DNA of 59,290 bases, taken from NCBI GenBank assembly GCA_902542975.1, contig CACBWM010000008.1, positions 1-59,290 on the forward strand, given 5' to 3'. This document shows positions 49,454 to 55,790 of the stretch, piece by piece. Position 1 is the first letter of the stretch. Each line of letters starts with the position of its first letter. Under the pieces are notes generated by a model. The model did no database searches. It had not been told where the DNA came from and saw only the letters and a list, made by a program, of their open reading frames with translations. The stretch comes from an uncultured Pelagibacteraceae bacterium. Its GTDB lineage: Bacteria > Pseudomonadota > Alphaproteobacteria > Pelagibacterales > Pelagibacteraceae. A program made the position numbers and the translations under genes.

Positions 49454-49861
49454 TTTTTTTTTCTTTTTCTTTTTCTTTTTCTTTTTCACTTTTTTTAAAA
49501 AAAATTTATGTCTAGCAGTCAAAATCTCTTGCTCTTTTTTCTTTTCTCTCTCAGCTATAAACATAAATAACATCAGAACAGCAAATGCTACAAAGAAAGA
49601 AATCATCACCTTTATAAAATTAAGGTCTGGTAGGTATAAACTCATTACATACCAGAATGTTACAAAAAACATTACCCAGCCCCAAATTATTGCTTTTGCA
49701 AGTTTGCTCCCAAAAAAAGCTCCATACAAAATTATAAATAATATAAATATAGCTCCAATACCTCCAGAACCTCCTAGACCTAATTCAACTAAGTAGATAT
49801 TTGCTAAAGCAGGATTGCTCCAAAATAATATTGGTACTACAATCCCTAAAAGTTTTTTCAT
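49451..49861 (-). CDS. Small membrane protein with a polylysine tail
   Basis: 136 aa. Signal peptide-like N-terminus (about 1-21, ending NPALAN), then three hydrophobic segments (about 35-55, 58-76, 84-103), a charged segment (AEREKKKEQEI) and a tail of eleven consecutive Lys. No family recognised. It starts 5 bp after the HNH gene stop, so the two are one unit. The Lys tail is encoded by a hexanucleotide repeat, so its length may vary between strains. It may be a partner or immunity factor of the HNH protein (speculation). Confidence 0.72.
   Translation of the reverse strand: MKKLLGIVVPILFWSNPALANIYLVELGLGGSGGIGAIFILFIILYGAFFGSKLAKAIIWGWVMFFVTFWYVMSLYLPDLNFIKVMISFFVAFAVLMLFMFIAEREKKKEQEILTARHKFFLKKVKKKKKKKKKKK
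49458..49487 (+). repeat. (TTTTTC)5 microsatellite
   Basis: Five perfect copies of TTTTTC, preceded by further T residues. On the minus strand this is AAA-AAG codons, Lys-Lys, at the 3' end of the membrane-protein gene. A six-base unit keeps the frame, so expansion or loss changes the length of the Lys tail two residues at a time. Confidence 0.9.
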
Positions 49862-49866
49862 TTAAT

Positions 49867-51018
49867 TTATCTCTTATATTTAGTATATCGCCAATCTAAA
49901 AATATTTTACCGGGTTTATTCTTTAGGTGATTTAAGCTATTTCTATTAATGTTTAGTAAAGAACCATTCTTTTTAATTATTTCTATTTTATAGTTACTTG
50001 GATTAATTTTAAAAAAGTTATCATCAAATCCTTTATGATGATTTTTACACAATATAAGTCCGTTTCTTTTGTTATCTGAACCTTTGTCTTTAACAGGTAC
50101 AATATGTGCGGCTTCTAAGAAATACTTAATTCCACATACCGCACACTCATTTTGATAATAATTAAAAACATCAGAACTAAATTTTGGTTGGTTATTACCT
50201 CTTGATGAAGATAATCTTTTTTTCCTCTCTCTACTGTTTACAAATAATTGATCCTTAGATTCATCCTCATTTTGAACCTCTATGATATCATCTATTGGGA
50301 TTACATGTTTAGTTTCTTCCTTTACAAAACTTATGAGAAAAGATCTTTGATCATCATTGAACCTTTGTACATAACCTAATCTAATTTCTTTTTTTGATTT
50401 GTCTCTCCCTATGCCCAATACAACAAAGATTGGTATATTTAAATTACAACAATTTTTAAGAGAATTTATTTCTCCTATATCTCTAGTTTTATGAATTGTA
50501 TCAGGATAAAAATAAGTCAAATGTGTATCAGTTAAGACATCGTCATACTTTTCTCCAGTATCAAGAACAGACTGACAAATTCCATCTGTAAAACTAAATT
50601 TTTTTGTTCTTGATATATCCCTATAAATACCTCTTTCACCTCTGTGAATTTTGATTTGATTTCTCACATAATCATTCGAGTGTAATTTTTTCTTTGAAAT
50701 TTCTTTCCAAATTGAAAGATTCTTCTGTTTAAATTCATAAACAAATTTTGCTTCATCTAAATTTTGAAAACTTTCTACCAAAAACCAAACGCCTTTTCCT
50801 TTGCCATATAAAGTTTTGAATATATTATTTCCTTTAAAAGCATCACTATCCTCAGAATTCTCCTCAATTCTTGCTTGAATACTCCTATCAAATGTTTTTG
50901 AAATTTCTTCTTGAGTAGAGATACTTTTATAAACTTCATAGATATCTTTCAGATTGGCTACTCCACCTAAAGATTGAAATGAACTTATTACTCTGTCGAG
51001 AATTGTCATAATAATCAT
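49867..51018 (-). CDS. HNH endonuclease, possibly modification-dependent (SRA-like middle domain)
   Basis: 383 aa. The C-terminal HNH domain is clear: ECAVCGIKYFLEAAHIVPV followed by RNGLILCKNHHKGFDDNFF, with Cys pairs for zinc and the catalytic His. The N-terminal 80 residues look like a winged helix. The middle (about 135-240) has CQSVLDTGEKYDDVL, then a YFYPDT-RD segment, then NIPIFVVLG, reminiscent of the SRA/YDG modified-base-binding fold found fused to HNH in type IV restriction enzymes; this match is by eye and uncertain. The alternative is another PUA-like or unknown DNA-binding domain. Confidence 0.75.
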   Translation of the reverse strand: MIIMTILDRVISSFQSLGGVANLKDIYEVYKSISTQEEISKTFDRSIQARIEENSEDSDAFKGNNIFKTLYGKGKGVWFLVESFQNLDEAKFVYEFKQKNLSIWKEISKKKLHSNDYVRNQIKIHRGERGIYRDISRTKKFSFTDGICQSVLDTGEKYDDVLTDTHLTYFYPDTIHKTRDIGEINSLKNCCNLNIPIFVVLGIGRDKSKKEIRLGYVQRFNDDQRSFLISFVKEETKHVIPIDDIIEVQNEDESKDQLFVNSRERKKRLSSSRGNNQPKFSSDVFNYYQNECAVCGIKYFLEAAHIVPVKDKGSDNKRNGLILCKNHHKGFDDNFFKINPSNYKIEIIKKNGSLLNINRNSLNHLKNKPGKIFLDWRYTKYKR

Positions 51019-51037
51019 TAGTTATAACACACATATT

Positions 51038-51057
51038 TTGGCGTCACAGTGGCGTCA
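51038..51057 (+). repeat. Arm-like repeat, right end of element 1
   Basis: TTGGCGTCACAGTGGCGTCA; contains GGCGTCAC twice, at 51040 and 51051, exactly 11 bp apart. Direct repeat of the segment at 49434. It lies 20 bp upstream of the HNH start codon, so it could also act as an operator for that gene. Confidence 0.75.
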
Positions 51058-51113
51058 CGAAATGATGATTTGTTTGTATATTGTTCCTATTTTTTAATGA
51101 AAAGTAAGAATAG

Positions 51114-51145
51114 TTAAGGGCACCTGGCAACAGAACGCCCCTTAA
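51114..51145 (+). repeat. Core repeat copy 2 with a perfect 7-bp stem
   Basis: The 24-bp core (51120-51143) is GCACCTG, two variable bases (GC), then AACAGAACGCCCCTT. TTAAGGG (51114-51120) and CCCTTAA (51139-51145) form a perfect 7-bp inverted repeat around an 18-base loop that contains AACAGAAC. It separates the two cargo units. Confidence 0.8.
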
Positions 51146-51190
51146 ATAATTTATTATCTTTCTCTATCAATAATATTTATTTTTAAAAAG

Positions 51191-51222
51191 ACTATGTGCC
51201 TACTATGTACTGACTATGTACC
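51191..51222 (+). repeat. Three ACTATGT repeats at 11-bp spacing, left end of element 2
   Basis: ACTATGTGCC, ACTATGTAC and ACTATGTACC start at 51191, 51202 and 51213, each 11 bp apart. Related copies lie at 51721 and 51733 on the other side of the cargo gene. The regular spacing puts them on one face of the helix, as for arm-type protein-binding sites. Confidence 0.8.
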
Positions 51223-51235
51223 ATACCTTCAAAAC

Positions 51236-51658
51236 TCAAAATTTACTTTTTTTAAAATATTCTTTTATGTCTTTTTGAAACAATAGATAAATACAAGAAA
51301 TCTGTAATAAAGTATTTAAAATTAAAATAGATCTTACTGTCAATTCATTAAATCCTATTTCTGGTATAGGTCCATAAGGAGCAGCAAAACTTACATTTAT
51401 AGCGTGGATTAAATCTAACAAACCAATCACATTCCAAGACAGCAAAAGACCCCATAGTATAGTGCTTGGTTTTTTTATAATGTGGTAAACTAAAAATAAA
51501 GCAGTTATCCCAACAAAAAAGTCGCCCACAAAAGGAACTATCCATTCGGATGGTGCCGAACGTTCATTTTCAGTAAAGATCCAAAACAAAAATAAACCTG
51601 ACCCAACTGCTCTGAATGACATCCATCCAGATACAAAAATAATCCAATTTAATTTCAC
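51236..51658 (-). CDS. Small membrane protein of unknown function
   Basis: 140 aa, GTG start. About four hydrophobic segments (about 5-28, 41-60, 65-88, 107-126), with a short charged C-terminus (QKDIKEYFKKSKF). No family is recognised. It is alone between core copies 2 and 3, with arm-like repeats 14 bp past its stop and about 60 bp before its start, so it is the only cargo of the second element. Confidence 0.68.
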   Translation of the reverse strand: MKLNWIIFVSGWMSFRAVGSGLFLFWIFTENERSAPSEWIVPFVGDFFVGITALFLVYHIIKKPSTILWGLLLSWNVIGLLDLIHAINVSFAAPYGPIPEIGFNELTVRSILILNTLLQISCIYLLFQKDIKEYFKKSKF

Positions 51659-51691
51659 TTGAGAATTACTTATCAGAAAAAAACCTCAATT

Positions 51692-51743
51692 ACAAAGTCA
51701 TTACAAAGAACCCTAGATTAACTATGTTCCCTACTATGTACCT
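51692..51743 (+). repeat. Repeat cluster at the right end of element 2
   Basis: ACAAAG occurs at 51692 and 51703 (11 bp apart, within the longer ATTACAAAG), followed by ACTATGTTCC at 51721 and ACTATGTACC at 51733 (12 bp apart). The last two match the trio at 51191-51222. No gene in this 149-bp gap. Confidence 0.7.
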
Positions 51744-51780
51744 TTAAAAAAAGTAATATATTATATTATGTATTGACTTG

Positions 51781-51802
51781 GGTCGGACAACAGAACTGCC
51801 CT
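51781..51802 (+). repeat. Core repeat copy 3 (next to the peroxiredoxin 3' end)
   Basis: Less similar copy: GGTCGGA, then CAACAGAAC, T, GCCC, TAA. The nine-base CAACAGAAC is identical to copy 2. GGG just upstream (51780-51782 with the preceding TTG) pairs with CCC, with TT and AA outside it. It lies 5 bp beyond the stop of the convergent peroxiredoxin gene and marks the right edge of the islet. Confidence 0.65.
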
Positions 51803-51807
51803 AATAA

Positions 51808-52293
51808 TTATAATAAATCTATAACGCCTTGTGCAGAAGATAAACCGCATTGCCTAGTCTCTTTCTCAACTTGAACATTAATCACTTCTAAGTTCTCAAT
51901 AACCATTGCATAACGATTTGAACGTATACCCATTCCTTTTGAATTTCTATCTACTTCAGCACCGATGGCTTTTGTAAATAATAGATACGGATCTGATAAC
52001 ATTGTAATTTTACCAGCTGCATTGTTTGCTTCTCCCCAAGCATTCATAACAAAAGGATCATTCACAGATAAACAAAATATATTATCTATTCCTTTGGCTT
52101 TTATTTTATCGGCATTATCTACATATCCAGGAAGATGAAGTTTTGAACAAGTAGAAGTAAAGGCACCTGGCAATCCGAATAAAACAACTTTACCTTTTCC
52201 TAATATATCTCTAATTTTACTAGTTTGTGGTTCACCATCTGCTAAATGAAAAATCTCTATATCTGGGATTTGATCTTTTATTCTTAATTTCAT
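51808..52293 (-). CDS. Peroxiredoxin (Prx5-type)
   Basis: Thiol peroxidase, 161 aa. The peroxidatic Cys is in LPGAFTSTCSKLHLPGYV, typical of the Prx5 subfamily; a second Cys near the C-terminus (TRQCGLSSAQGVIDLL) may be the resolving residue or a lone Cys. VNDPFVMNAWG is the family segment after the third strand. It overlaps thrC by 4 bp, as the last gene of the oxidase-thrC transcription unit. Confidence 0.92.
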   Translation of the reverse strand: MKLRIKDQIPDIEIFHLADGEPQTSKIRDILGKGKVVLFGLPGAFTSTCSKLHLPGYVDNADKIKAKGIDNIFCLSVNDPFVMNAWGEANNAAGKITMLSDPYLLFTKAIGAEVDRNSKGMGIRSNRYAMVIENLEVINVQVEKETRQCGLSSAQGVIDLL

Positions 52294-53663
52294 ATTGAGT
52301 TTATTACATATTCTTTAACTTTATTTATATCATTTGAAATAACCTCAAATTTTTCTTCTCTATCATAAACATACTTAAGACTATCTGGTAATTCTTCGGT
52401 TTTTGAGATTGCATCTTCGATTGCTTTTGGAAATTTACAAGGGTGTGCTGTGGATAAAACAACACAATTTTGTTCTAACTCAAGTTTTTTTGCAGCACCA
52501 ATTCCAACTGCAGTATGTGGATCAACTATAACTTTATATTCTTTATTTATATCTTTTATCATTTGGATAGTTTCATTTTCATCCAACATTTCAGATATAA
52601 AATTCTTTTTTATTTCATCTAAATCACTATTATCAATTTGATAAGTATTATTTTTTATCTTACTCATCACATCTTTTGTAACTTCTGAGTTACAGTCTTT
52701 TACATCATATAAAAGTCTTTCAAAGTTACTTGCTATCTGGATATCCATGCTGGGGGTATTTGTTTCCTCAACTTTCTTTTGAGAATAATCCCCACCAGAA
52801 ATTGCTCTATGAAGGATGTCATTTTTGTTAGTAGCTACAATAAGTTTATCAACTGGAAGTCCAAGTTTCTTTGCTAAATAACCAGCATAAATATCTCCAA
52901 AATTTCCAGTCGGAACAGAAAAGGACAAAGGCTGTCCATTACCTATTTTAAAATAAGCATAAAAATAATAAACAGCTTGAGCAACAATTCTTGCCCAATT
53001 AATCGAATTAACACCTGACATATTTATTGAGCTAGAAAATTTTTCATCATTAAACATTGATTTAACTAGATTTTGACAGTCATCAAAATTTCCCTCAATA
53101 GCAATATTGAATACATTTTTTTCTTCATGGATTGTCATCAGTCTTCTTTGCACTGGTGAAATCCTGTTATTTGGATGTAATACAAAAACATTTAAATTCT
53201 TTTTGCCTTTTAAAGCATCAATAGCAGCTGCACCTGTGTCTCCTGAAGTTGCTACAATAATATTAATTTTTTTTTGCTCATTTGCTAAATGAAATTGATA
53301 AAAATTTCCTATTAATTGCATTGCAATATCCTTAAAAGCAAGTGTTGGGCCGTGATAGAGTTCTAAAACTTTTAAATTTCCTAAATCTGAGATTTTTACA
53401 ACATCGTCTGCTCTAAAATTTGAGTAAGATTTTGATACTGTGGAAATTAATTCTTCTTTAGTCATAAAATCACCGATAAATGGAAAAATTATTTCAGCTG
53501 CTAATTCATTGTAATCAAGACCACTTAGTTTATTTAATTCCTCTTTATTAAATGGTTTGATTGACTTTGGCACAAAAAGACCTCCATCATCAGCTAAACC
53601 TTTCAGAAATACGTTTTTAAATGAAAAATGATCTGAATTATTTCTAGTGCTTATATATTCCAT
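52290..53663 (-). CDS. thrC: Threonine synthase
   Basis: PLP enzyme for the last step of threonine synthesis, about 457 aa from the ATG at 53663 (MEYISTRNNSDHFSF). The longer frame to 53726 only reads into surf1. Visible are LKGLADDGGLFVP, the PLP Lys in GPTLAFKDIAMQLIGN, the phosphate loop VPTGNFGDIYAGYLAKKLG, and ATSGDTGAAAIDAL. Start overlaps the surf1 stop (TGATG). A surf1-thrC order is common in Alphaproteobacteria. Confidence 0.95.
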   Translation of the reverse strand: MEYISTRNNSDHFSFKNVFLKGLADDGGLFVPKSIKPFNKEELNKLSGLDYNELAAEIIFPFIGDFMTKEELISTVSKSYSNFRADDVVKISDLGNLKVLELYHGPTLAFKDIAMQLIGNFYQFHLANEQKKINIIVATSGDTGAAAIDALKGKKNLNVFVLHPNNRISPVQRRLMTIHEEKNVFNIAIEGNFDDCQNLVKSMFNDEKFSSSINMSGVNSINWARIVAQAVYYFYAYFKIGNGQPLSFSVPTGNFGDIYAGYLAKKLGLPVDKLIVATNKNDILHRAISGGDYSQKKVEETNTPSMDIQIASNFERLLYDVKDCNSEVTKDVMSKIKNNTYQIDNSDLDEIKKNFISEMLDENETIQMIKDINKEYKVIVDPHTAVGIGAAKKLELEQNCVVLSTAHPCKFPKAIEDAISKTEELPDSLKYVYDREEKFEVISNDINKVKEYVINSI

Positions 53664-54316
53664 CAGTAATTTTTTTTTCTGAAATATAAATATATTAAAA
53701 AGATGGAAACGGCTAATGAAAACCATGTAAGGGCATACTTTAAGTGGTTGTTTGAAATATTGGCTCCTATTTGTTTTGACTGGGGATAAATTCCTTCTTG
53801 CTTGCTAATATTATTGATAATGAATGGAGAAAATTCTTTACCTGTATAGGTCAATAAATCTTCATCTTTAAGAGTAAACCAGTAATTCTTATTTACGTCA
53901 TTATCTGGCTTGAAATAATTAAATTTACTTTTTAATTTTAAAACTCCCTCAAATTTAATCTCATTTGAGACATACTTTTTAGATTTAAGATCTCTTGGAA
54001 CCCAGCCCCGATTTATTAAATAGCTTTTATTATTAATACTCACTGGATTTACAATATCAAATCCTGGCTCTCCTTTTTCATTTAAGGAATATAAATAAAT
54101 TATTTTTGAATTATCTAATATTCCTTCAAATTTGATTTTTTTAAAGTTAATTGGATTACTTCCATTAAATTCTACTGGATCACTTTTTAAAGATTGGTCA
54201 ATTGAATTTATTAAATCAAGCTTCCAGTTTAGTCTTATAATTTGCCAAGTACCCAATGCCAAAAAAACTAAAATAAAAAAGTATACAAAGATTGAAAAAG
54301 ATAGCTTATTTTTCAA
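53663..54316 (-). CDS. SURF1-family oxidase assembly protein
   Basis: 217 aa. Two membrane helices at the ends (about 8-25 and 192-212) flank a periplasmic domain, with the family signatures LGTWQIIRLNWKLDLI at the N-terminus and LINRGWVPRDLK in the middle. SURF1 helps insert heme a into cytochrome oxidase. It lies 6 bp after coxC in the operon. Confidence 0.92.
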   Translation of the reverse strand: MKNKLSFSIFVYFFILVFLALGTWQIIRLNWKLDLINSIDQSLKSDPVEFNGSNPINFKKIKFEGILDNSKIIYLYSLNEKGEPGFDIVNPVSINNKSYLINRGWVPRDLKSKKYVSNEIKFEGVLKLKSKFNYFKPDNDVNKNYWFTLKDEDLLTYTGKEFSPFIINNISKQEGIYPQSKQIGANISNNHLKYALTWFSLAVSIFLIYLYFRKKNY

Positions 54317-54322
54317 GAACTA

Positions 54323-55114
54323 TTAACTTCCCCAAATATAAATGGCTGCAAATAAAAACAGCCAGACGACATCAACAAAGTGCCAGTACCAAGCAGCGGC
54401 TTCGAAACCAAAGTGATGTTCTTTAGTAAAATGTCCTAATTTACCTCTCCATAAACAAACCGCTAAGAAAATAGTCCCAACTAAAACGTGGAAACCATGA
54501 AACCCTGTGGCCATATAGAATGTAGCTCCATAAATATGACCTGAAAAACTAAATGTAGCGTGTTGGTATTCATATATTTGCAATAACGTAAAAAATGCTC
54601 CTAAAATTACTGTACAGATTAGACCATTTATAAATCCTTTTCTATCATCCTCTAATAAAGAATGGTGTGCCCAAGTTACTGTTGTACCAGATAAAAGTAG
54701 GACAAGAGTATTTATAAGTGGAATGTCCCATGGATCAAAAGTTTCAATATCTTTTGGCGGCCATACATTTCCCATGAATTCGTTTGGAAACAAACTTGCA
54801 TCAAAGTATGCCCAAAACCATGCAACAAAAAACATTACTTCAGATGCAATAAATAATGTCATTCCATATCTGTGATGAATTTGAACAACAGGTGTGTGAT
54901 GACCTTTGTGCTCAGCTTCGATCACAACATCTCTAAACCACATAAAGGCACAATAAATTATAAGTAAAAAACCTAAAACCATCGCCCACATAACTTTACT
55001 ATGAAAATAATAAACAGATCCAACAGCCGTAACTAATGTTGCTATAGATGTGGCTAAAGGCCAAGGACTAGGGTCAACTAAATGATAATCATGTTTTTGA
55101 CCTGATGCAGACAT
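54323..55114 (-). CDS. coxC: Cytochrome c oxidase subunit III
   Basis: Seven-helix subunit of the aa3-type oxidase, 263 aa. Family signatures: HDYHLVDPSPWPL at the N-terminus, RYGMTLFIASEVMFFVAWFW with the conserved Glu, TVTWAHHSLLE, and ATGFHGFHVLVGTIFL; the C-terminus has AAWYWHFVDVVWLFLF. Confidence 0.96.
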   Translation of the reverse strand: MSASGQKHDYHLVDPSPWPLATSIATLVTAVGSVYYFHSKVMWAMVLGFLLIIYCAFMWFRDVVIEAEHKGHHTPVVQIHHRYGMTLFIASEVMFFVAWFWAYFDASLFPNEFMGNVWPPKDIETFDPWDIPLINTLVLLLSGTTVTWAHHSLLEDDRKGFINGLICTVILGAFFTLLQIYEYQHATFSFSGHIYGATFYMATGFHGFHVLVGTIFLAVCLWRGKLGHFTKEHHFGFEAAAWYWHFVDVVWLFLFAAIYIWGS

Positions 55115-55119
55115 TTATT

Positions 55120-55668
55120 TTAACTCTCTTTTTTTTCGTTTTTATAATATTCAGATGAGAAAAAAGTATATGACATAGTAACATCTTCAACTCTAGATGT
55201 TTTTGGATCATTTACTAATTCTGGATCTAGGTAAAAAACTAGTGTGTAACTTGCCTTTTCCCCTGGATCTAATGTTTGTTTTTCGAAGCAAAAACAGCCT
55301 AATTTATTAAAATATGCTCCAAATGATGATGGAGAAACATTGTATGTAGCTACAGCAGATGAAATTTCATCTCCTGTGTTTTCCACTTCAAATTTAATTC
55401 TGTATACCTTGCCAGGCTGAACATCCATAGTTTTTTTATCAACATCAAAATTCCAATCAAGAGCACTGTTAACATTGGTATCTAATCTTACATTTATTTT
55501 TTTATCTAAAACTATATTTGGAGCCTCTTTCGATATTTGTGTAGTTCCACCAAAGCCAGTTACTCTACAAAATAAATCATACAATGGCACAGCTGCAAAA
55601 GACAATCCCAACATAAAGACAAAAATTCCTGCAAGAATTAGTGGGGTTAAAGTATTTTTTTTAATCAT
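55120..55668 (-). CDS. ctaG: Cytochrome c oxidase assembly protein CtaG/Cox11
   Basis: Copper chaperone for CuB of subunit I, 182 aa. One N-terminal membrane helix (about 8-30), then a beta domain. AAVPLYDLFCRVTGFGGTTQ is the family signature, and the copper-binding CFCF is in KLGCFCFEKQTLDPGE. It overlaps the small CoxF-like gene by 4 bp (ATGA). Confidence 0.95.
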   Translation of the reverse strand: MIKKNTLTPLILAGIFVFMLGLSFAAVPLYDLFCRVTGFGGTTQISKEAPNIVLDKKINVRLDTNVNSALDWNFDVDKKTMDVQPGKVYRIKFEVENTGDEISSAVATYNVSPSSFGAYFNKLGCFCFEKQTLDPGEKASYTLVFYLDPELVNDPKTSRVEDVTMSYTFFSSEYYKNEKKES

Positions 55669-55790
55669 AAAGGTCTTTCAAATACTCCAATATTAAATAG
55701 TGTGAAAATGAATAAGAAAACTATAAATGCAACCAAACCAACTGCTGTCCATAAATTTTTCTTTTTTAATTTCTGATCTTTAACTATCAT
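55665..55790 (-). CDS. CoxF-like small membrane protein
   Basis: 41 aa: a basic N-terminus (MIVKDQKLKKKNLW), one membrane helix (about 15-36) and the end GVFERPL. It fills the slot between ctaB and ctaG exactly, overlapping both by 4 bp (ATGA at each end). A short one-helix protein in this position is seen in other alphaproteobacterial cox operons, sometimes called CoxF; sequence similarity cannot be judged at this length. Confidence 0.72.
   Translation of the reverse strand: MIVKDQKLKKKNLWTAVGLVAFIVFLFIFTLFNIGVFERPL

Larger units (their letters stand above)
49357..51143. mobile_element. Putative mini integrative element 1 (HNH plus membrane-protein cargo)
   Basis: An interval bounded by two direct copies of a 24-bp core (49357-49380 and 51120-51143, 22 of 24 bases identical). 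The core-to-core unit is 1763 bp. Just inside each end is a pair of 8-bp repeats spaced 11 bp apart (49434-49453 and 51038-51057). Cargo is two minus-strand genes only, with no integrase. This layout resembles attL/attR with core and arm-type sites of a tyrosine recombinase; that reading is inference. Confidence 0.45.
51120..51802. mobile_element. Putative mini integrative element 2 (single membrane-protein cargo)
   Basis: About 660 bp from core copy 2 to core copy 3. Inside are short direct repeats near each end (ACTATGT-type, three copies on the left and two on the right, plus a pair of ACAAAG) and one minus-strand gene. Same plan as element 1 but with a different arm sequence, as expected if the two units use different recombinases or come from different sources. 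No recombinase gene is present. Confidence 0.4.

Noticed and set aside
49434..49796. Plus-strand frame with a Phe-rich start opposite the polylysine membrane-protein gene
   Set aside because: It is the complement of the minus-strand gene, which has a signal peptide, membrane helices and a start spaced to the HNH stop; the Phe run is just the T-rich repeat.
51114..51145. Rho-independent terminator at core copy 2
   Set aside because: The stem is followed by AAATAATTTATT rather than a clean T run, and the same motif recurs with other stems in other contexts.
49355..51803. Integron-type gene cassettes
   Set aside because: No attC-like GTTRRRY/RYYYAAC pairs and no integrase; the separate arm-like repeats at 11-bp spacing fit a tyrosine-recombinase att site better.
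49355..51803. Insertion sequence or transposon
   Set aside because: No transposase, no terminal inverted repeats at the edges; the repeats are direct.
53664..53726. 21-residue N-terminal extension of thrC (MVFISRFHLF...)
   Set aside because: It lies inside surf1 and has no threonine synthase character; the ATG at 53663 fits the family start and the TGATG junction.
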